64,000 bases of DNA. Source: Marinococcus luteus_A (GTDB lineage Bacteria > Bacillota > Bacilli > Bacillales > Marinococcaceae). Made by a program: the position numbers and the translations under genes. Position 1 is the first letter of the stretch; each line of letters starts with the position of its first letter. Location of the stretch: positions 124,001 to 188,000 of the forward strand of contig NZ_JAXRUV010000006.1 in the NCBI RefSeq assembly GCF_034497705.1, in the 5' to 3' direction. Shown here one piece after another: positions 40,623 through 49,485 of the stretch. The notes under the pieces are model-generated. The model searched no databases and was not told the DNA's origin. It worked only from the letters and a program-made list of their open reading frames with translations.

Positions 40623-41738
40623 TTATCGTTCTTCTAGAGAAACGTACGTTTTATTTTCCGGGCCGACATATTCTGCACGTGGGCGGATTAAACGATTGTT
40701 TTCATACTGCTCAAGAATATGAGCGATCCACCCAGACGTACGGCTGACGGCAAAAATCGGTGTAAACAAGTCGTGGTCAATGCCGAGACTGTGATACACA
40801 GACGCTGAAAAGAAATCCACGTTCGGCAGAAGACCTTTCTCGTTTTCGATTTTTTCTTCAACTTTCATCGACATATCATACCATTTTGATTCCCCGGTAA
40901 CTTCTGTCAGCTGACGGGACATCTCGCGCAGGTATTTGGCACGCGGATCGCCATTTTTATATACCCGGTGTCCGAATCCCATAATCTTTTCTTTGTTATC
41001 GAGAAGCTTCTGCACATAGCTGTCCACATTGTCCGGGGTTCCGATGTCTGTCAGCATTCCCATTACACGCTCATTGGCACCGCCGTGAAGCTCGCCTTTT
41101 AATGCGCCGATAGCCGCTGTCACCCCAGAATACATATCCGAAAGGGTGGCTACACAAACACGGGCAGTAAATGTAGATGCATTCAGTTCATGGTCAGCGT
41201 GCAGAATCATCGCTTTGTTAAACGCTTTGATCGATGTTTCATCCGGTGCTTCTCCGTTTAGCATATACAAAAAGTTTGCAGAAAAGCTCAGTGCAGGATC
41301 AGGCTTAATCGGGTCTTTTCCTTTTCGAACTCTTGCAAAACCTGTAACGAGAGATAAAATTTGTGCCTGCAGTCGCACAGCTTTACGATGGTTTGCTTCT
41401 TCGCTCATGTCATCAGCTTCACTGTCGTAAAGGCTCAACTGCGAAACTGCAGTACGCAGAGCAGCCATAGGGCGCACTTCATCGACCGGATACTGTTTCA
41501 TGTATTCAAAAATTTCATCCGGTACACTCATATTATCCATGAGCGACTGACGGAAATTATTGTATTCTTCTTTGGTTGGAAGCTCCCCGTACCAAAGCAG
41601 ATAAATAACTTCTTCAAAAGATGCATTTTCTGTCAAGTCATCAATATGATAACCCTGATATCTCAATACATCATCAACAATGGAGCTGACACTGGAAGTA
41701 GTAGCTACAACGCCTTCTAAACCACGAGTTGAACTCAT
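40623..41738 (-). CDS. citZ: Citrate synthase
   Basis: This 371-residue enzyme joins acetyl-CoA and oxaloacetate. The catalytic His residues lie in GGANERVMGML and MGFGHRVYKNGDPRA, and the Asp in FSASVYHSLGI-DHDLFTPIFA is in place. It is a type II-like short citrate synthase of the Bacillus CitZ group. A leader of about 140 bases with nested inverted repeats precedes it, and a 14-base palindrome overlaps the -35 region. Confidence 0.97.
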   Translation of the reverse strand: MSSTRGLEGVVATTSSVSSIVDDVLRYQGYHIDDLTENASFEEVIYLLWYGELPTKEEYNNFRQSLMDNMSVPDEIFEYMKQYPVDEVRPMAALRTAVSQLSLYDSEADDMSEEANHRKAVRLQAQILSLVTGFARVRKGKDPIKPDPALSFSANFLYMLNGEAPDETSIKAFNKAMILHADHELNASTFTARVCVATLSDMYSGVTAAIGALKGELHGGANERVMGMLTDIGTPDNVDSYVQKLLDNKEKIMGFGHRVYKNGDPRAKYLREMSRQLTEVTGESKWYDMSMKVEEKIENEKGLLPNVDFFSASVYHSLGIDHDLFTPIFAVSRTSGWIAHILEQYENNRLIRPRAEYVGPENKTYVSLEER

Positions 41739-41769
41739 TACACAATCTCTCCTTTAATTCAAAAAGTAT

Positions 41770-41825
41770 AGCGTATGTACTGAAGAAGAAAATGCTTACA
41801 TTTTCCTTTTAATAAAACATACGCT
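41770..41825 (-). repeat. Nested inverted repeats in the citZ leader
   Basis: Outer arms AGCGTATGT (41770-41778) and ACATACGCT (41817-41825) are perfect nine-base complements. They enclose inner arms GAAAATG (41788-41794) and CATTTTC (41799-41805). The structure ends about 30 bases before the citZ start. No T-run follows. Confidence 0.6.
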
Positions 41826-41887
41826 TCGAAAACAGAACGGTTGGTCTGTTTTTGACATAAAAGCCCATTGCACTGCCACTTTTTGGA

Positions 41888-41915
41888 GGTATAGCGCATT
41901 CAATTGTGTACACAA
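41888..41915 (-). promoter_or_regulatory. Candidate promoter of citZ with overlapping palindrome
   Basis: TTGTGT at 41910-41915 and TATACC at 41888-41893 (minus strand) are 16 bases apart. The perfect 14-base palindrome ATTGTGTACACAAT (41903-41916) overlaps the -35 box, a usual place for a repressor. The regulator is not identified. Confidence 0.45.
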
Positions 41916-41937
41916 TAATGACCTCCCTCTGTTAAGG

Positions 41938-41959
41938 CAGCCGGAGATACCTCCGGCTG
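41938..41959 (-). terminator. Terminator after the DUF441 gene
   Basis: CAGCCGGAG and CTCCGGCTG form a perfect nine-base stem; the following sequence has only a poor T-tract, so the efficiency is uncertain. Confidence 0.55.
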
Positions 41960-41971
41960 TTATACAGCCGT

Positions 41972-42445
41972 CTATCCGCCGAGAGAGGAAAACCACTCCA
42001 CGGCTCTCATCGCAATATAAGCGATGCCGGCCCCGATAAGAGGCCCGACGGCAATACCGTTAAACAGAGCTACTGCTAAAATGGTGCCAAGCACAAGCGC
42101 AGTAGTGATGTGCGGATCTGTCTGAAGCAGTTCTACACCACCCTTGGCAATAAGTGCCACCAGTATGCCCGAGGCGAGCGCAATCCATGCATAATAGGAA
42201 CGAACTGCTTCACCGAGCTGGCGAAAACCAATGTCCCCGGTAGCAATTGGAACCAGAACCGCAAATGTCAAAATAGTAACAGCAATTTCAATGCCTTTTG
42301 CCTGCATAAACGGAAATATTTTATCGCCCAGTCCTGTCCATTTAATAACGATTAAAGCAGCGACAGCTATGATTAATGACTGGTTTTTTGCGAAAATCCC
42401 CACCGCAAGCAGTATAAGTAAAAAAACTGAGGCTTGCGATAACAA
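41972..42445 (-). CDS. DUF441 family membrane protein (YtwI-like)
   Basis: This 157-residue protein has about four to five hydrophobic segments and the DUF441 pattern: SLIIAVAALIVIK, VLVPIATGDIGF and DPHITTALVLGTILAVALFNG. It corresponds to B. subtilis ytwI, upstream of citZ. The start appears to be TTG at 42445 after GGAAGG, with long spacing. Its function is unknown. Confidence 0.82.
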   Translation of the reverse strand: MLSQASVFLLILLAVGIFAKNQSLIIAVAALIVIKWTGLGDKIFPFMQAKGIEIAVTILTFAVLVPIATGDIGFRQLGEAVRSYYAWIALASGILVALIAKGGVELLQTDPHITTALVLGTILAVALFNGIAVGPLIGAGIAYIAMRAVEWFSSLGG

Positions 42446-42553
42446 TGCATGGTCATCCTTCCAAATTAAACGCTCCTAATAATCCTACCACATTTGACAA
42501 TTTCATGTCATGTACGCCCGGAAAGTTTTCAGAAGTTTCAATCGGGAGCAGGC

Positions 42554-42952
42554 TCACCACCTGCGTCCCATCACTCTTATATTCCCGTTATCTACCATTT
42601 TTTTAAACCATTTCTTTAAAACGGCTTTCATTCCTCTTCTCGACCACGGAATTAACAGGCTGAAACCGAGAGCGTCTGTGATAAATCCCGGGGTGAGCAG
42701 CAGCGTGCCGCCAACAAGAATGCAAACACCATCCAGAACAATATCCCCAGGCATTTCCCCCCGCTGCGTCTGCATCTGCAGCGTACGGAACACCTGCAGG
42801 CCTTCCCGTTTCGCAAGCCAGGCCCCAAGCAGCCCGGTCGCAATAATGAGTGCAATTGTCGGCCATATGCCGATCGTGTTGCCGGATAATATTAATACAC
42901 CTACTTCTGCGGCCGGTACAATAATCAACAGTAGTAAAAACCATTTAGCCAT
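42554..42952 (-). CDS. fxsA: FxsA family membrane protein
   Basis: This 132-residue membrane protein has three to four hydrophobic segments and the FxsA signature ATGLLGAWLAKREGLQVFRTL and LLLTPGFITDALGFSLLIP. In E. coli FxsA overproduction relieves phage T7 exclusion by F; in Bacillus (ytzA) the role is unknown. ATG 42952 is chosen because GGGGGCGG precedes it. It follows pyk; the ytvI gene found between fxsA and DUF441 in B. subtilis is missing. Confidence 0.85.
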   Translation of the reverse strand: MAKWFLLLLIIVPAAEVGVLILSGNTIGIWPTIALIIATGLLGAWLAKREGLQVFRTLQMQTQRGEMPGDIVLDGVCILVGGTLLLTPGFITDALGFSLLIPWSRRGMKAVLKKWFKKMVDNGNIRVMGRRW

Positions 42953-43037
42953 CTGCCCGCCCCCTTTCATTTAAAATTTTATCCAGATTTCTGCGTCGTT
43001 TCAGCGTCACCAGGTTATAGTTAGTGATCAGAATTTT

Positions 43038-44792
43038 TTACAATACACTCGCATGTCCGCGGTAAATGTCACCTCTTGAAGCGTCGACTGTAATTTCCTC
43101 GCCGTCTTCAAACAAGCTTCTGGCTTCTTCAACACCTACTACTACAGGGATACCCAGATTCAGTCCTACAACAGCAGCATGCGAGGTTAAACCGCCTTCT
43201 TCTGTCACCACAGCCAGCGCTTTTTCCACAGCCGGCATCATATCTTTATCTGTTGCCTGGGTGACGAGCACTGCGCCCTCTGTCATTTTAGCATTTGCCT
43301 CTTCCGCACTGCCTGCGACTACTACTCTTCCTGAGGCAGTGTAGCGGCCGATGCCCTGTCCTTTTGCAACCGTTTCACCGATCACGTGGACCTTCATCAG
43401 ATTAGTCGTTCCTGTTTCACCTACAGGTACTCCGGCAGAGATAACCACAAGATCGCCACGGTTGACGAGCTCTTCCGACAGCGCTTTGCTCACAGTAACA
43501 TCAAGCATTTCATCGGTAGTGCTCGATTTTGTGCCAAGCAGTCCTTGAACGCCCCAGATTAAAGCGAGCCGGCGATAGACACGTTCATTACTTGTAACCG
43601 CAATGATCGGTGACTCCGGACGGTATTTTGAAACAATGCGTGCGGTATACCCGCTTTCGGTGGCAGTCAGAATCGCCGATGCGTTCAATGAATGGGCTGT
43701 ATAGGCAACCGACTGTCCGATGGAATTGGTAATGGAAGGCTTGCTTTCTTTTGTTTTTTCATCAAGCGTATTGCGGTACTGCAGGGATGATTCTGCTCTA
43801 AGCGCGATGTTGCTCATTGTTTCCACGGATTCCACTGGATAGTCCCCGGCTGCTGTTTCACCGGAAAGCATGATAGCATCTGTACCATCGAAAATAGCAT
43901 TCGCCACATCACTTGCTTCAGCACGGGTCGGACGCGGATTGTGCTGCATGGAATCGAGCATCTGCGTAGCTGTAATGACTGGCTTCGCCAGGAAGTTGCA
44001 GCGTTTAATCAGACGCTTTTGTACTAGCGGTACTTCTTCTGGCGGGATTTCAACGCCCATATCTCCGCGCGCCACCATCAGTCCGTCGGACACTTCAAGG
44101 ATTTCCTCGACATTGTCGATGCCTTCCTGGTTTTCAATTTTCGGCACGATGAACGTGTCTTCTGCTCCGTGTTTTTCCAGGAGCTCCCGGATTTCCAAAA
44201 CGTCAGAGGCACGGCGTACAAATGAAGCGGCAATAAAATCGACGTTATTTCTGATTCCAAATTCAATATCATCCGCATCTTTTTCTGTGATACCCGGCAG
44301 ATTGACCTTCACGTTCGGAAGGTTAACGCCCTTTTTGTTTTTCAGTTCGCCGCTATTGAGAACTTTCGTATGAACTTCCTTCTCCTCGATACCGGTTACT
44401 TCAAGCTCAATCAGCCCATCATCGAGAAGGATTTTTTTGCCGACTTCCATATCATCCGTCAGGCCGCTGTGGGTGACAGAGATTTTTTCCGTCGTCCCTA
44501 CAACTTCTTCTGTGCTGATGATGAGTGGCTGTCCTTTTTCAAGCTGAATGGCGCCGCCTTCCATCGTATGAGTCCGTACTTCCGGGCCCTTTGTGTCCAG
44601 CAGAATAGCAACGTTTTTTTTCAGGCGGGCAGAAACTTCGCGTATGCTGTCAATCCGGGCCTGATGCTCAGCAAAGTCTCCGTGGGAAAAGTTGAGTCTC
44701 GCTACATTCATGCCATTTTCAATTAATTTCTCCAGCGTTTCCGGCGCTTCACTTGCCGGTCCTATCGTACATACAATTTTTGTTTTTCGCAT
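43038..44792 (-). CDS. pyk: Pyruvate kinase with C-terminal PEP-utiliser domain
   Basis: This 584-residue enzyme makes pyruvate and ATP from phosphoenolpyruvate. The TIM-barrel core has LNFSHGDF, the catalytic segment FIVPKIENQEG and the signature MVARGDMGVEIP with ITATQMLDSM. The C-terminal regulatory domain is followed by an extra swivelling domain (about 475-584) with GGLTSHAAVVGLNLGIPVVVG, which is typical of Bacillus and Geobacillus enzymes. It lies 84 bases after pfkA. Confidence 0.97.
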   Translation of the reverse strand: MRKTKIVCTIGPASEAPETLEKLIENGMNVARLNFSHGDFAEHQARIDSIREVSARLKKNVAILLDTKGPEVRTHTMEGGAIQLEKGQPLIISTEEVVGTTEKISVTHSGLTDDMEVGKKILLDDGLIELEVTGIEEKEVHTKVLNSGELKNKKGVNLPNVKVNLPGITEKDADDIEFGIRNNVDFIAASFVRRASDVLEIRELLEKHGAEDTFIVPKIENQEGIDNVEEILEVSDGLMVARGDMGVEIPPEEVPLVQKRLIKRCNFLAKPVITATQMLDSMQHNPRPTRAEASDVANAIFDGTDAIMLSGETAAGDYPVESVETMSNIALRAESSLQYRNTLDEKTKESKPSITNSIGQSVAYTAHSLNASAILTATESGYTARIVSKYRPESPIIAVTSNERVYRRLALIWGVQGLLGTKSSTTDEMLDVTVSKALSEELVNRGDLVVISAGVPVGETGTTNLMKVHVIGETVAKGQGIGRYTASGRVVVAGSAEEANAKMTEGAVLVTQATDKDMMPAVEKALAVVTEEGGLTSHAAVVGLNLGIPVVVGVEEARSLFEDGEEITVDASRGDIYRGHASVL

Positions 44793-44876
44793 GATTTTCC
44801 TCCTGTTCTCTCTCTAAAATCCTAGTTCATTGTACCATAGAAATTTTTCATCCGGGACACTGCGTTGACCCCGGAA

Positions 44877-45836
44877 TTAAATCGACAGTTCCTGAGACAA
44901 TTTATACATGCCGGAGTCTACCTGATGCTTTTGCTTAAGCACTTCCGGAATGGCTTTATCAACAATCTCATTTTTTTCAATGCCGACCATCCGTCCTTCT
45001 TTACCGTTTAATAGAAGCTCTACGGCCCTTGCTCCGAGACGGCTTGCGAGCACACGGTCAAATCCGGTCGGCGAACCTCCGCGCTGGATATGGCCAAGCA
45101 CGGTCACCCTCGTTTCAAGATTCGTCGTATCCTGAATTTTTTGGCCGAATTCTGTTCCGCTTCCCACGCCTTCAGCGATAATGATGATACTGTGTTTTTT
45201 GCCCCTCGCGTGGCCGCGGCGGAGACGGCTTACTACCTGATCCATATCGTACTCTTCTTCTGGGATAAGAATCGTCTCTGCGCCGTCGGCGAGCCCGGAC
45301 CAGAGAGCGAGGTCACCGGCATCTCTGCCCATTACTTCAATAACGTATGTACGCTCATGTGAAGTGGCGGTATCACGGATTTTATCAATAGCGTCGATGA
45401 CTGTGTTCAGCGCCGTATCAAAGCCGATGGTGTAATCCGTTCCCGGAATGTCATTATCGATTGTGCCCGGTACACCAATCGTCGGATAGCCAAGCTCTGT
45501 CAATTTTTCAGCGCCGCGGAAGGAACCGTCACCGCCTATGACGACCAATGCTTCAATGCCTCTTGCATTCAGCTGATCCACTGCCTTCTGGCGTCCTTCG
45601 GGTGTACGGAATTCTTCACAGCGGGCGGTATACAATTTTGTTCCGCCGCGGTGGATAATATCCCCTACGTCGCCAAGCTCCATTTTTTTGATATCCCCTT
45701 CGATCAGCCCGGCATAGCCGTACTGAACTCCGTAAACCTCAAGATCGTGATAAATCGCCTTCCGAACCACAGCACGTATGGCTGCATTCATCCCCGGAGA
45801 ATCTCCTCCACTAGTTAGTACTCCAATCCGTTTCAT
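44877..45836 (-). CDS. pfkA: ATP-dependent 6-phosphofructokinase
   Basis: This 319-residue allosteric enzyme commits fructose 6-phosphate to glycolysis. The ATP site has LTSGGDSPGMNAAIRA and GGDGSFRGA, the catalytic segment is GTIDNDIPGTDYTIGFDTAL, and ADP/PEP effector residues lie in the RRGHARGKKH region. ATG 45836 matches the family start (MKRIGVLTSGGD) after AAGGAG. It heads pfkA-pyk. Confidence 0.97.
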   Translation of the reverse strand: MKRIGVLTSGGDSPGMNAAIRAVVRKAIYHDLEVYGVQYGYAGLIEGDIKKMELGDVGDIIHRGGTKLYTARCEEFRTPEGRQKAVDQLNARGIEALVVIGGDGSFRGAEKLTELGYPTIGVPGTIDNDIPGTDYTIGFDTALNTVIDAIDKIRDTATSHERTYVIEVMGRDAGDLALWSGLADGAETILIPEEEYDMDQVVSRLRRGHARGKKHSIIIIAEGVGSGTEFGQKIQDTTNLETRVTVLGHIQRGGSPTGFDRVLASRLGARAVELLLNGKEGRMVGIEKNEIVDKAIPEVLKQKHQVDSGMYKLSQELSI

Positions 45837-45870
45837 TCCATAACTCCTTCCCTTTGCATTCCTGTTTATC

Positions 45871-45900
45871 ATTATACCCGTTATAGACCCGATGACACAA
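45871..45900 (-). promoter_or_regulatory. Promoter of pfkA-pyk
   Basis: TTGTGT at 45895-45900 and TATAAT at 45871-45876 (minus strand) are 18 bases apart, about 35 bases upstream of pfkA. Confidence 0.6.
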
Positions 45901-46025
45901 AAGTAATTGTATTTTTAAAAGCCGCTTTAATTAAAAAGCCACACTAAAAGAGGGGCTCTGTGACAGCGTTCCGCTCGTTTTCGTCAATATCAGCTGAACA
46001 ACAGGGGCCGTTCAATCTCATAAAA

Positions 46026-46045
46026 AAAGCGCCACCCGGCGCTTT
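46026..46045 (-). terminator. Terminator of accDA
   Basis: AAAGCGCC and GGCGCTTT form an eight-base stem with a tetraloop, followed by TTTT on the minus strand, one base after the accA stop codon. Confidence 0.85.
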
Positions 46046-46046
46046 C

Positions 46047-47009
46047 CTAAAAATCACTTTCTTCAAACGTACCCATCTGCTTAAATTTTTCATACCTTGA
46101 TTCTATTAATTCATTCGGCGTTAATACAAGCAGATCCTTTAAAGACTGCTGAAGCGTTTTTCGCAGAATAGCCATCTGCTCTTTCGGATCATGGTGGGCC
46201 CCTCCCCGGGGTTCCTTCACAATCTCATCAATTACTCCAAATTCCTTCAGATCTCCGGCTGTGATACGCATCGCTTCAGCCGCCTCCCTTGCATATGAAG
46301 CATCCTTCCACAGGATAGAGGAAGCCCCTTCTGGAGAAATTGTCGAATACCATGAATTTTCGAACATATGTACATGATTCGCTACTCCAAGCGCAAGACC
46401 GCCTCCGCTGCCGCCTTCTCCGATAACAACACTAATTACCGGCACTTTCAGGCCGGCCATTTCCATCAGGTTACGCGCAATAGCTTCACTCTGTCCCCGC
46501 TCTTCCGCTGCTTTTCCGGGATAAGCGCCCTTCGTATCAACGAAGCAGATCACCGGCCGGTTGAACTTTTCGGCCTGCTTCATAAGACGAAGCGCTTTGC
46601 GGTACCCTTCCGGATGCGGCATGCCGAAATTCCGGCGCACATTTTCCTTCGTATCCCGCCCACGCTGATGTCCGATAACAGTTACCGGGCTTCCTTCAAA
46701 AAAGGCAATACCTCCGACAATCGCTTCGTCATCGCCAAACAGCCGGTCGCCGTGCAGTTCAATGAATTGTTCAAACAAACTGTCGATATAATCCAGCGTG
46801 GTGGGCCGCTCCGGGTGCCTCGCAATCTGCACCCGCTGCCAAGGCTTTAAATTATTATATACTTCTGATTCGAGCTGCTCCAGCCGCTGCTCCAGTTTTT
46901 CTATCTCTCCGCTTAAATCAATGTCCTTCTCATCTGTGAAGCTTTTTAATTCATCGATTTTGTTCCGGAGCTCCATGATTGGTTTTTCAAAAGGAAGATG
47001 ATTTTCCAT
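46047..47009 (-). CDS. accA: Acetyl-CoA carboxylase carboxyltransferase subunit alpha
   Basis: This 320-residue subunit works with AccD to move the carboxyl group from biotin to acetyl-CoA, giving malonyl-CoA for fatty acids. The crotonase-type fold has FGMPHPEGYRKALRLM, CFVDTKGAYPGKAAEERGQ and VIGEGGSGGGLALGVAN, the oxyanion-site glycines. ATG 47009 is better spaced from AGGGAG than the GTG at 47015. It begins 15 bases after accD. Confidence 0.97.
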   Translation of the reverse strand: MENHLPFEKPIMELRNKIDELKSFTDEKDIDLSGEIEKLEQRLEQLESEVYNNLKPWQRVQIARHPERPTTLDYIDSLFEQFIELHGDRLFGDDEAIVGGIAFFEGSPVTVIGHQRGRDTKENVRRNFGMPHPEGYRKALRLMKQAEKFNRPVICFVDTKGAYPGKAAEERGQSEAIARNLMEMAGLKVPVISVVIGEGGSGGGLALGVANHVHMFENSWYSTISPEGASSILWKDASYAREAAEAMRITAGDLKEFGVIDEIVKEPRGGAHHDPKEQMAILRKTLQQSLKDLLVLTPNELIESRYEKFKQMGTFEESDF

Positions 47010-47024
47010 TGTCACTTACTCCCT

Positions 47025-47870
47025 TCACGTATGCATCTGCACGATTGCGGACAAAACATTTTTCATGTCCTGCCTATGCAGTACCTTGTCGAGCTGTCCG
47101 TGTTTAAGCAAAAATTCCGCTGTCTGAAAATCTTCGGGAAGCTCCTGGCGTATTGTCTGTTCAATTATTCTTCTTCCGGCAAAACCTATTAATGCTTCCG
47201 GCTCGGCAAAATTGTAATCTCCAAGAGAGGCAAAGCTTGCAGAAACGCCGCCGGTAGTAGGGTGAGTCATAACTGATACAAATAAAAGCCCTGCTTCATC
47301 CATTTTTTTCAGTGCTGCACTCGTCTTGGCCATTTGCATGAGGCTGAGAATCCCTTCCTGCATCCGTGCTCCGCCTGAAGCTGAAAACAGAATGAAGGGT
47401 GCATGGAGGTCAAGTGCCCGTTCGATTGCCCGTGCGATTTTCTCTCCGACTACCGATCCCATGCTCCCCATCCGGAACGCCGGATCCATGACGCCAAGAA
47501 CCACCGGGGTGCCTCCGATCGTCCCTTCACCTGTGACGACCGCTTCCTTATGACCAGTCTTTTTCTGATCCTTTTCAAGCTTTTCTTTGTATTCCGGAAA
47601 CTCCAGAGGATCTGCAGAAACCATATGAGGGTTTAATTCACGAAAGGAATCCGTATCTAGGATCAAATCGATCCGTTCGGAAGGAGTCATCGGCATATGA
47701 TGACCACAGTGCATACAGACATTGGCATATTTCATTAACTCTTTTGTATACACAATCGTTTTACATTTAGGGCACTTTGTCATAACGCCTTCATTCATTG
47801 TTTTCGGCTGTTCCCTTTCAGCCGGCATTGAAGCATATTTCCGCCTTTTGCTGAATAAATCTTTGATCAT
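47025..47870 (-). CDS. accD: Acetyl-CoA carboxylase carboxyltransferase subunit beta
   Basis: This 281-residue subunit is the biotin-binding partner of AccA. The N-terminal zinc ribbon CPKCKTIVYTKELMKYANVC-MHCG is complete, followed by the crotonase fold with FSASGGARMQEGILSLMQM and MTHPTTGGVSASFASLGD. ATG 47870 matches the B. subtilis start (MLKDIF); ATG 47873 is an equal alternative, and AAGGTG is the ribosome site. A leader of about 200 bases carries a large hairpin. Confidence 0.96.
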   Translation of the reverse strand: MIKDLFSKRRKYASMPAEREQPKTMNEGVMTKCPKCKTIVYTKELMKYANVCMHCGHHMPMTPSERIDLILDTDSFRELNPHMVSADPLEFPEYKEKLEKDQKKTGHKEAVVTGEGTIGGTPVVLGVMDPAFRMGSMGSVVGEKIARAIERALDLHAPFILFSASGGARMQEGILSLMQMAKTSAALKKMDEAGLLFVSVMTHPTTGGVSASFASLGDYNFAEPEALIGFAGRRIIEQTIRQELPEDFQTAEFLLKHGQLDKVLHRQDMKNVLSAIVQMHT

Positions 47871-48014
47871 CATAAAGACACCTTCTTCATATTTAATGCT
47901 TGGCTGCTCCGCAAATAATAAAAACGCAAGCAGACTGCAGCGTCCCGGAATGCAATTCACCGTTCAGCAGGTGTACATAACACAGCGCTGTTGTTTTATT
48001 TGCAGACGTACATC

Positions 48015-48045
48015 AGGAGCGACCGTTTTGTCAGCGATCGCTCCT
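48015..48045 (-). other. Large hairpin in the accDA leader
   Basis: AGGAGCGA and TCGCTCCT form an eight-base stem, extended inward with one mismatch. It lies in the leader between the promoter and accD. No T-run follows on either strand. Confidence 0.5.
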
Positions 48046-48084
48046 GCTATTAGTCTCCCACATAGTCTATCACATACAAGCTCT

Positions 48085-48113
48085 AATATATAGGAAAAGC
48101 CAGACATCTTCAA
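48085..48113 (-). promoter_or_regulatory. Promoter of accDA
   Basis: TTGAAG at 48108-48113 and TATATT at 48085-48090 (minus strand) are 17 bases apart, about 20 bases beyond the stop of the malic enzyme gene. Confidence 0.55.
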
Positions 48114-48135
48114 TGGTTAAGAATATAGGTCTTTA

Positions 48136-49371
48136 CTATTCTTCGATATCAGAAAGAGCTCTTGTTTTTTCCTTAATTTTTTCCGGATCAGCATTTTTTC
48201 GCGCCACACCTGTTTCCATCGCTGTTTTCGCTACTGCTGCAGCTACTTCTGGAGCGACTCTCGGATCAAAAGGATTCGGAATAACATAATCTTCGTTCAA
48301 CTCGTCTTCGGTAATCAGCTCTGCAATAGCATATACAGCTGCTTTTTTCATATCCTCGTTAATGTGGGTGGCGTTTACATCGAGGGCTCCCCGGAAAATA
48401 CCCGGAAACGCGAGCACGTTGTTTACCTGGTTCGGAAAATCGGAGCGGCCCGTGCCAATTACTTTCGCTCCGGCTTCCTTGGCATTGTCCGGAGTAATTT
48501 CAGGGTCTGGATTGGCCATCGCAAAGATGATAGGGTCCTCGTTCATGGACTCAACCATTTCCTTCGATAATACTCCCGCCACGGACACACCAATAAATAC
48601 ATCCGTATTCTGGACAACCTCTTTTAATCCCCCGGAAACATTTTCATTGTTCGTTACTTTTGCGACTTCTGCTTTCATGTCGTTCATGCCTTCCGGACGT
48701 CCTTCGTAAATGGCTCCCTTGGAGTCGCATAAAATTACGTCTTTCACTCCGAAGCGGCGGAGAAGTTTAATAATAGCAATGCCGGCTGAACCTGCCCCGT
48801 TAATAACTACACGGATTTCGGACATGTGCTTTTTATTGAGTTTCAGGGCGTTGATTAACCCGGCTACAGTAACGATTGCTGTGCCGTGCTGATCGTCATG
48901 GAAAACAGGGATATTCGTTTCTTTTTTCAACCGTTCTTCAATGACAAAGCAGTTAGGAGCGGCGATATCTTCAAGATTAACGCCGCCAAAAGTCGGCTGC
49001 ATTAATTTTACCGTTTCTACAATTTTGTCGACATCATTTGTTTCGAGGCAGATTGGAAAAGCATCCACCCCCGCGAAGGATTTAAACAGAACCGCCTTTC
49101 CTTCCATAACAGGCAGGGACGCTTCCGGGCCGATATTACCAAGGCCAAGCACGGCAGAGCCGTCGGATACGACCGCTACCATATTTCCTTTCATTGTATA
49201 TTCAAATACCTTTTGTTTATCATCAAAAATTTCTTTGCACGGCTCTGCTACCCCCGGAGAATAGGCCAAGCTTAAATCTCTTCCATTTCTCACCGGTACT
49301 TTCGAGACCGTCTCCAGTTTTCCCTGGTTCTGTTTATGAATATGTAGTGCTTCCTCGCGGGTTGTCGGCAT
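48136..49371 (-). CDS. ytsJ: Malic enzyme (YtsJ-like, NADP type)
   Basis: This 411-residue enzyme decarboxylates malate to pyruvate. The catalytic Tyr lies in LSLAYSPGVAEPC, the Lys in MEGKAVLFKSFAG, and the metal-binding segment is VFHDDQHGTAIV. The Rossmann domain has INGAGSAGIAIIKLLRRFG. The length and position next to accDA match B. subtilis YtsJ, the main NADP-linked malic enzyme there. ATG 49371 is chosen because GGAGAG precedes it. Cofactor choice cannot be proved from sequence. Confidence 0.92.
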   Translation of the reverse strand: MPTTREEALHIHKQNQGKLETVSKVPVRNGRDLSLAYSPGVAEPCKEIFDDKQKVFEYTMKGNMVAVVSDGSAVLGLGNIGPEASLPVMEGKAVLFKSFAGVDAFPICLETNDVDKIVETVKLMQPTFGGVNLEDIAAPNCFVIEERLKKETNIPVFHDDQHGTAIVTVAGLINALKLNKKHMSEIRVVINGAGSAGIAIIKLLRRFGVKDVILCDSKGAIYEGRPEGMNDMKAEVAKVTNNENVSGGLKEVVQNTDVFIGVSVAGVLSKEMVESMNEDPIIFAMANPDPEITPDNAKEAGAKVIGTGRSDFPNQVNNVLAFPGIFRGALDVNATHINEDMKKAAVYAIAELITEDELNEDYVIPNPFDPRVAPEVAAAVAKTAMETGVARKNADPEKIKEKTRALSDIEE

Positions 49372-49399
49372 GGTGCCACTCTCCTTCAGCATATTTTAT

Positions 49400-49461
49400 A
49401 TTTTAATTATAACCCTGTGCTTTTAGAAGCACATCAAGTGTTTCATTCATTTTAATTATAA
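49400..49461. repeat. 13-bp direct repeat upstream of the malic enzyme gene
   Basis: The A/T-only 13-mer ATTTTAATTATAA (plus strand) occurs at 49400-49412 and 49449-49461, 49 bases apart. Both copies lie between the -10 box at 49471-49476 and the ribosome site. Low complexity makes chance likely. Confidence 0.25.
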
Positions 49462-49470
49462 ACGTTACCT

Positions 49471-49479
49471 ATTATAACA
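49471..49479 (-). promoter_or_regulatory. Extended -10 promoter of the malic enzyme gene
   Basis: TGT directly precedes TATAAT (49471-49476, minus strand). The -35 region falls in the end of dnaE and is poor. Confidence 0.45.
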
Positions 49480-49485
49480 GAATAA

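Noticed and set aside
41796..41996. A 66-codon minus-strand frame upstream of citZ.
   Set aside because: It runs across the DUF441 terminator, the palindrome and the citZ promoter, and has no ribosome site.
42446..42553. A promoter for the DUF441 gene (ATGACA, 18 bases, TAGGAT).
   Set aside because: The -10 box is poor and the match could be chance; read-through from fxsA is as likely.
47871..48113. A FapR operator at the accDA promoter.
   Set aside because: Only an isolated ACTAAT half-site is seen; the other half of the 17-base FapR palindrome is missing.
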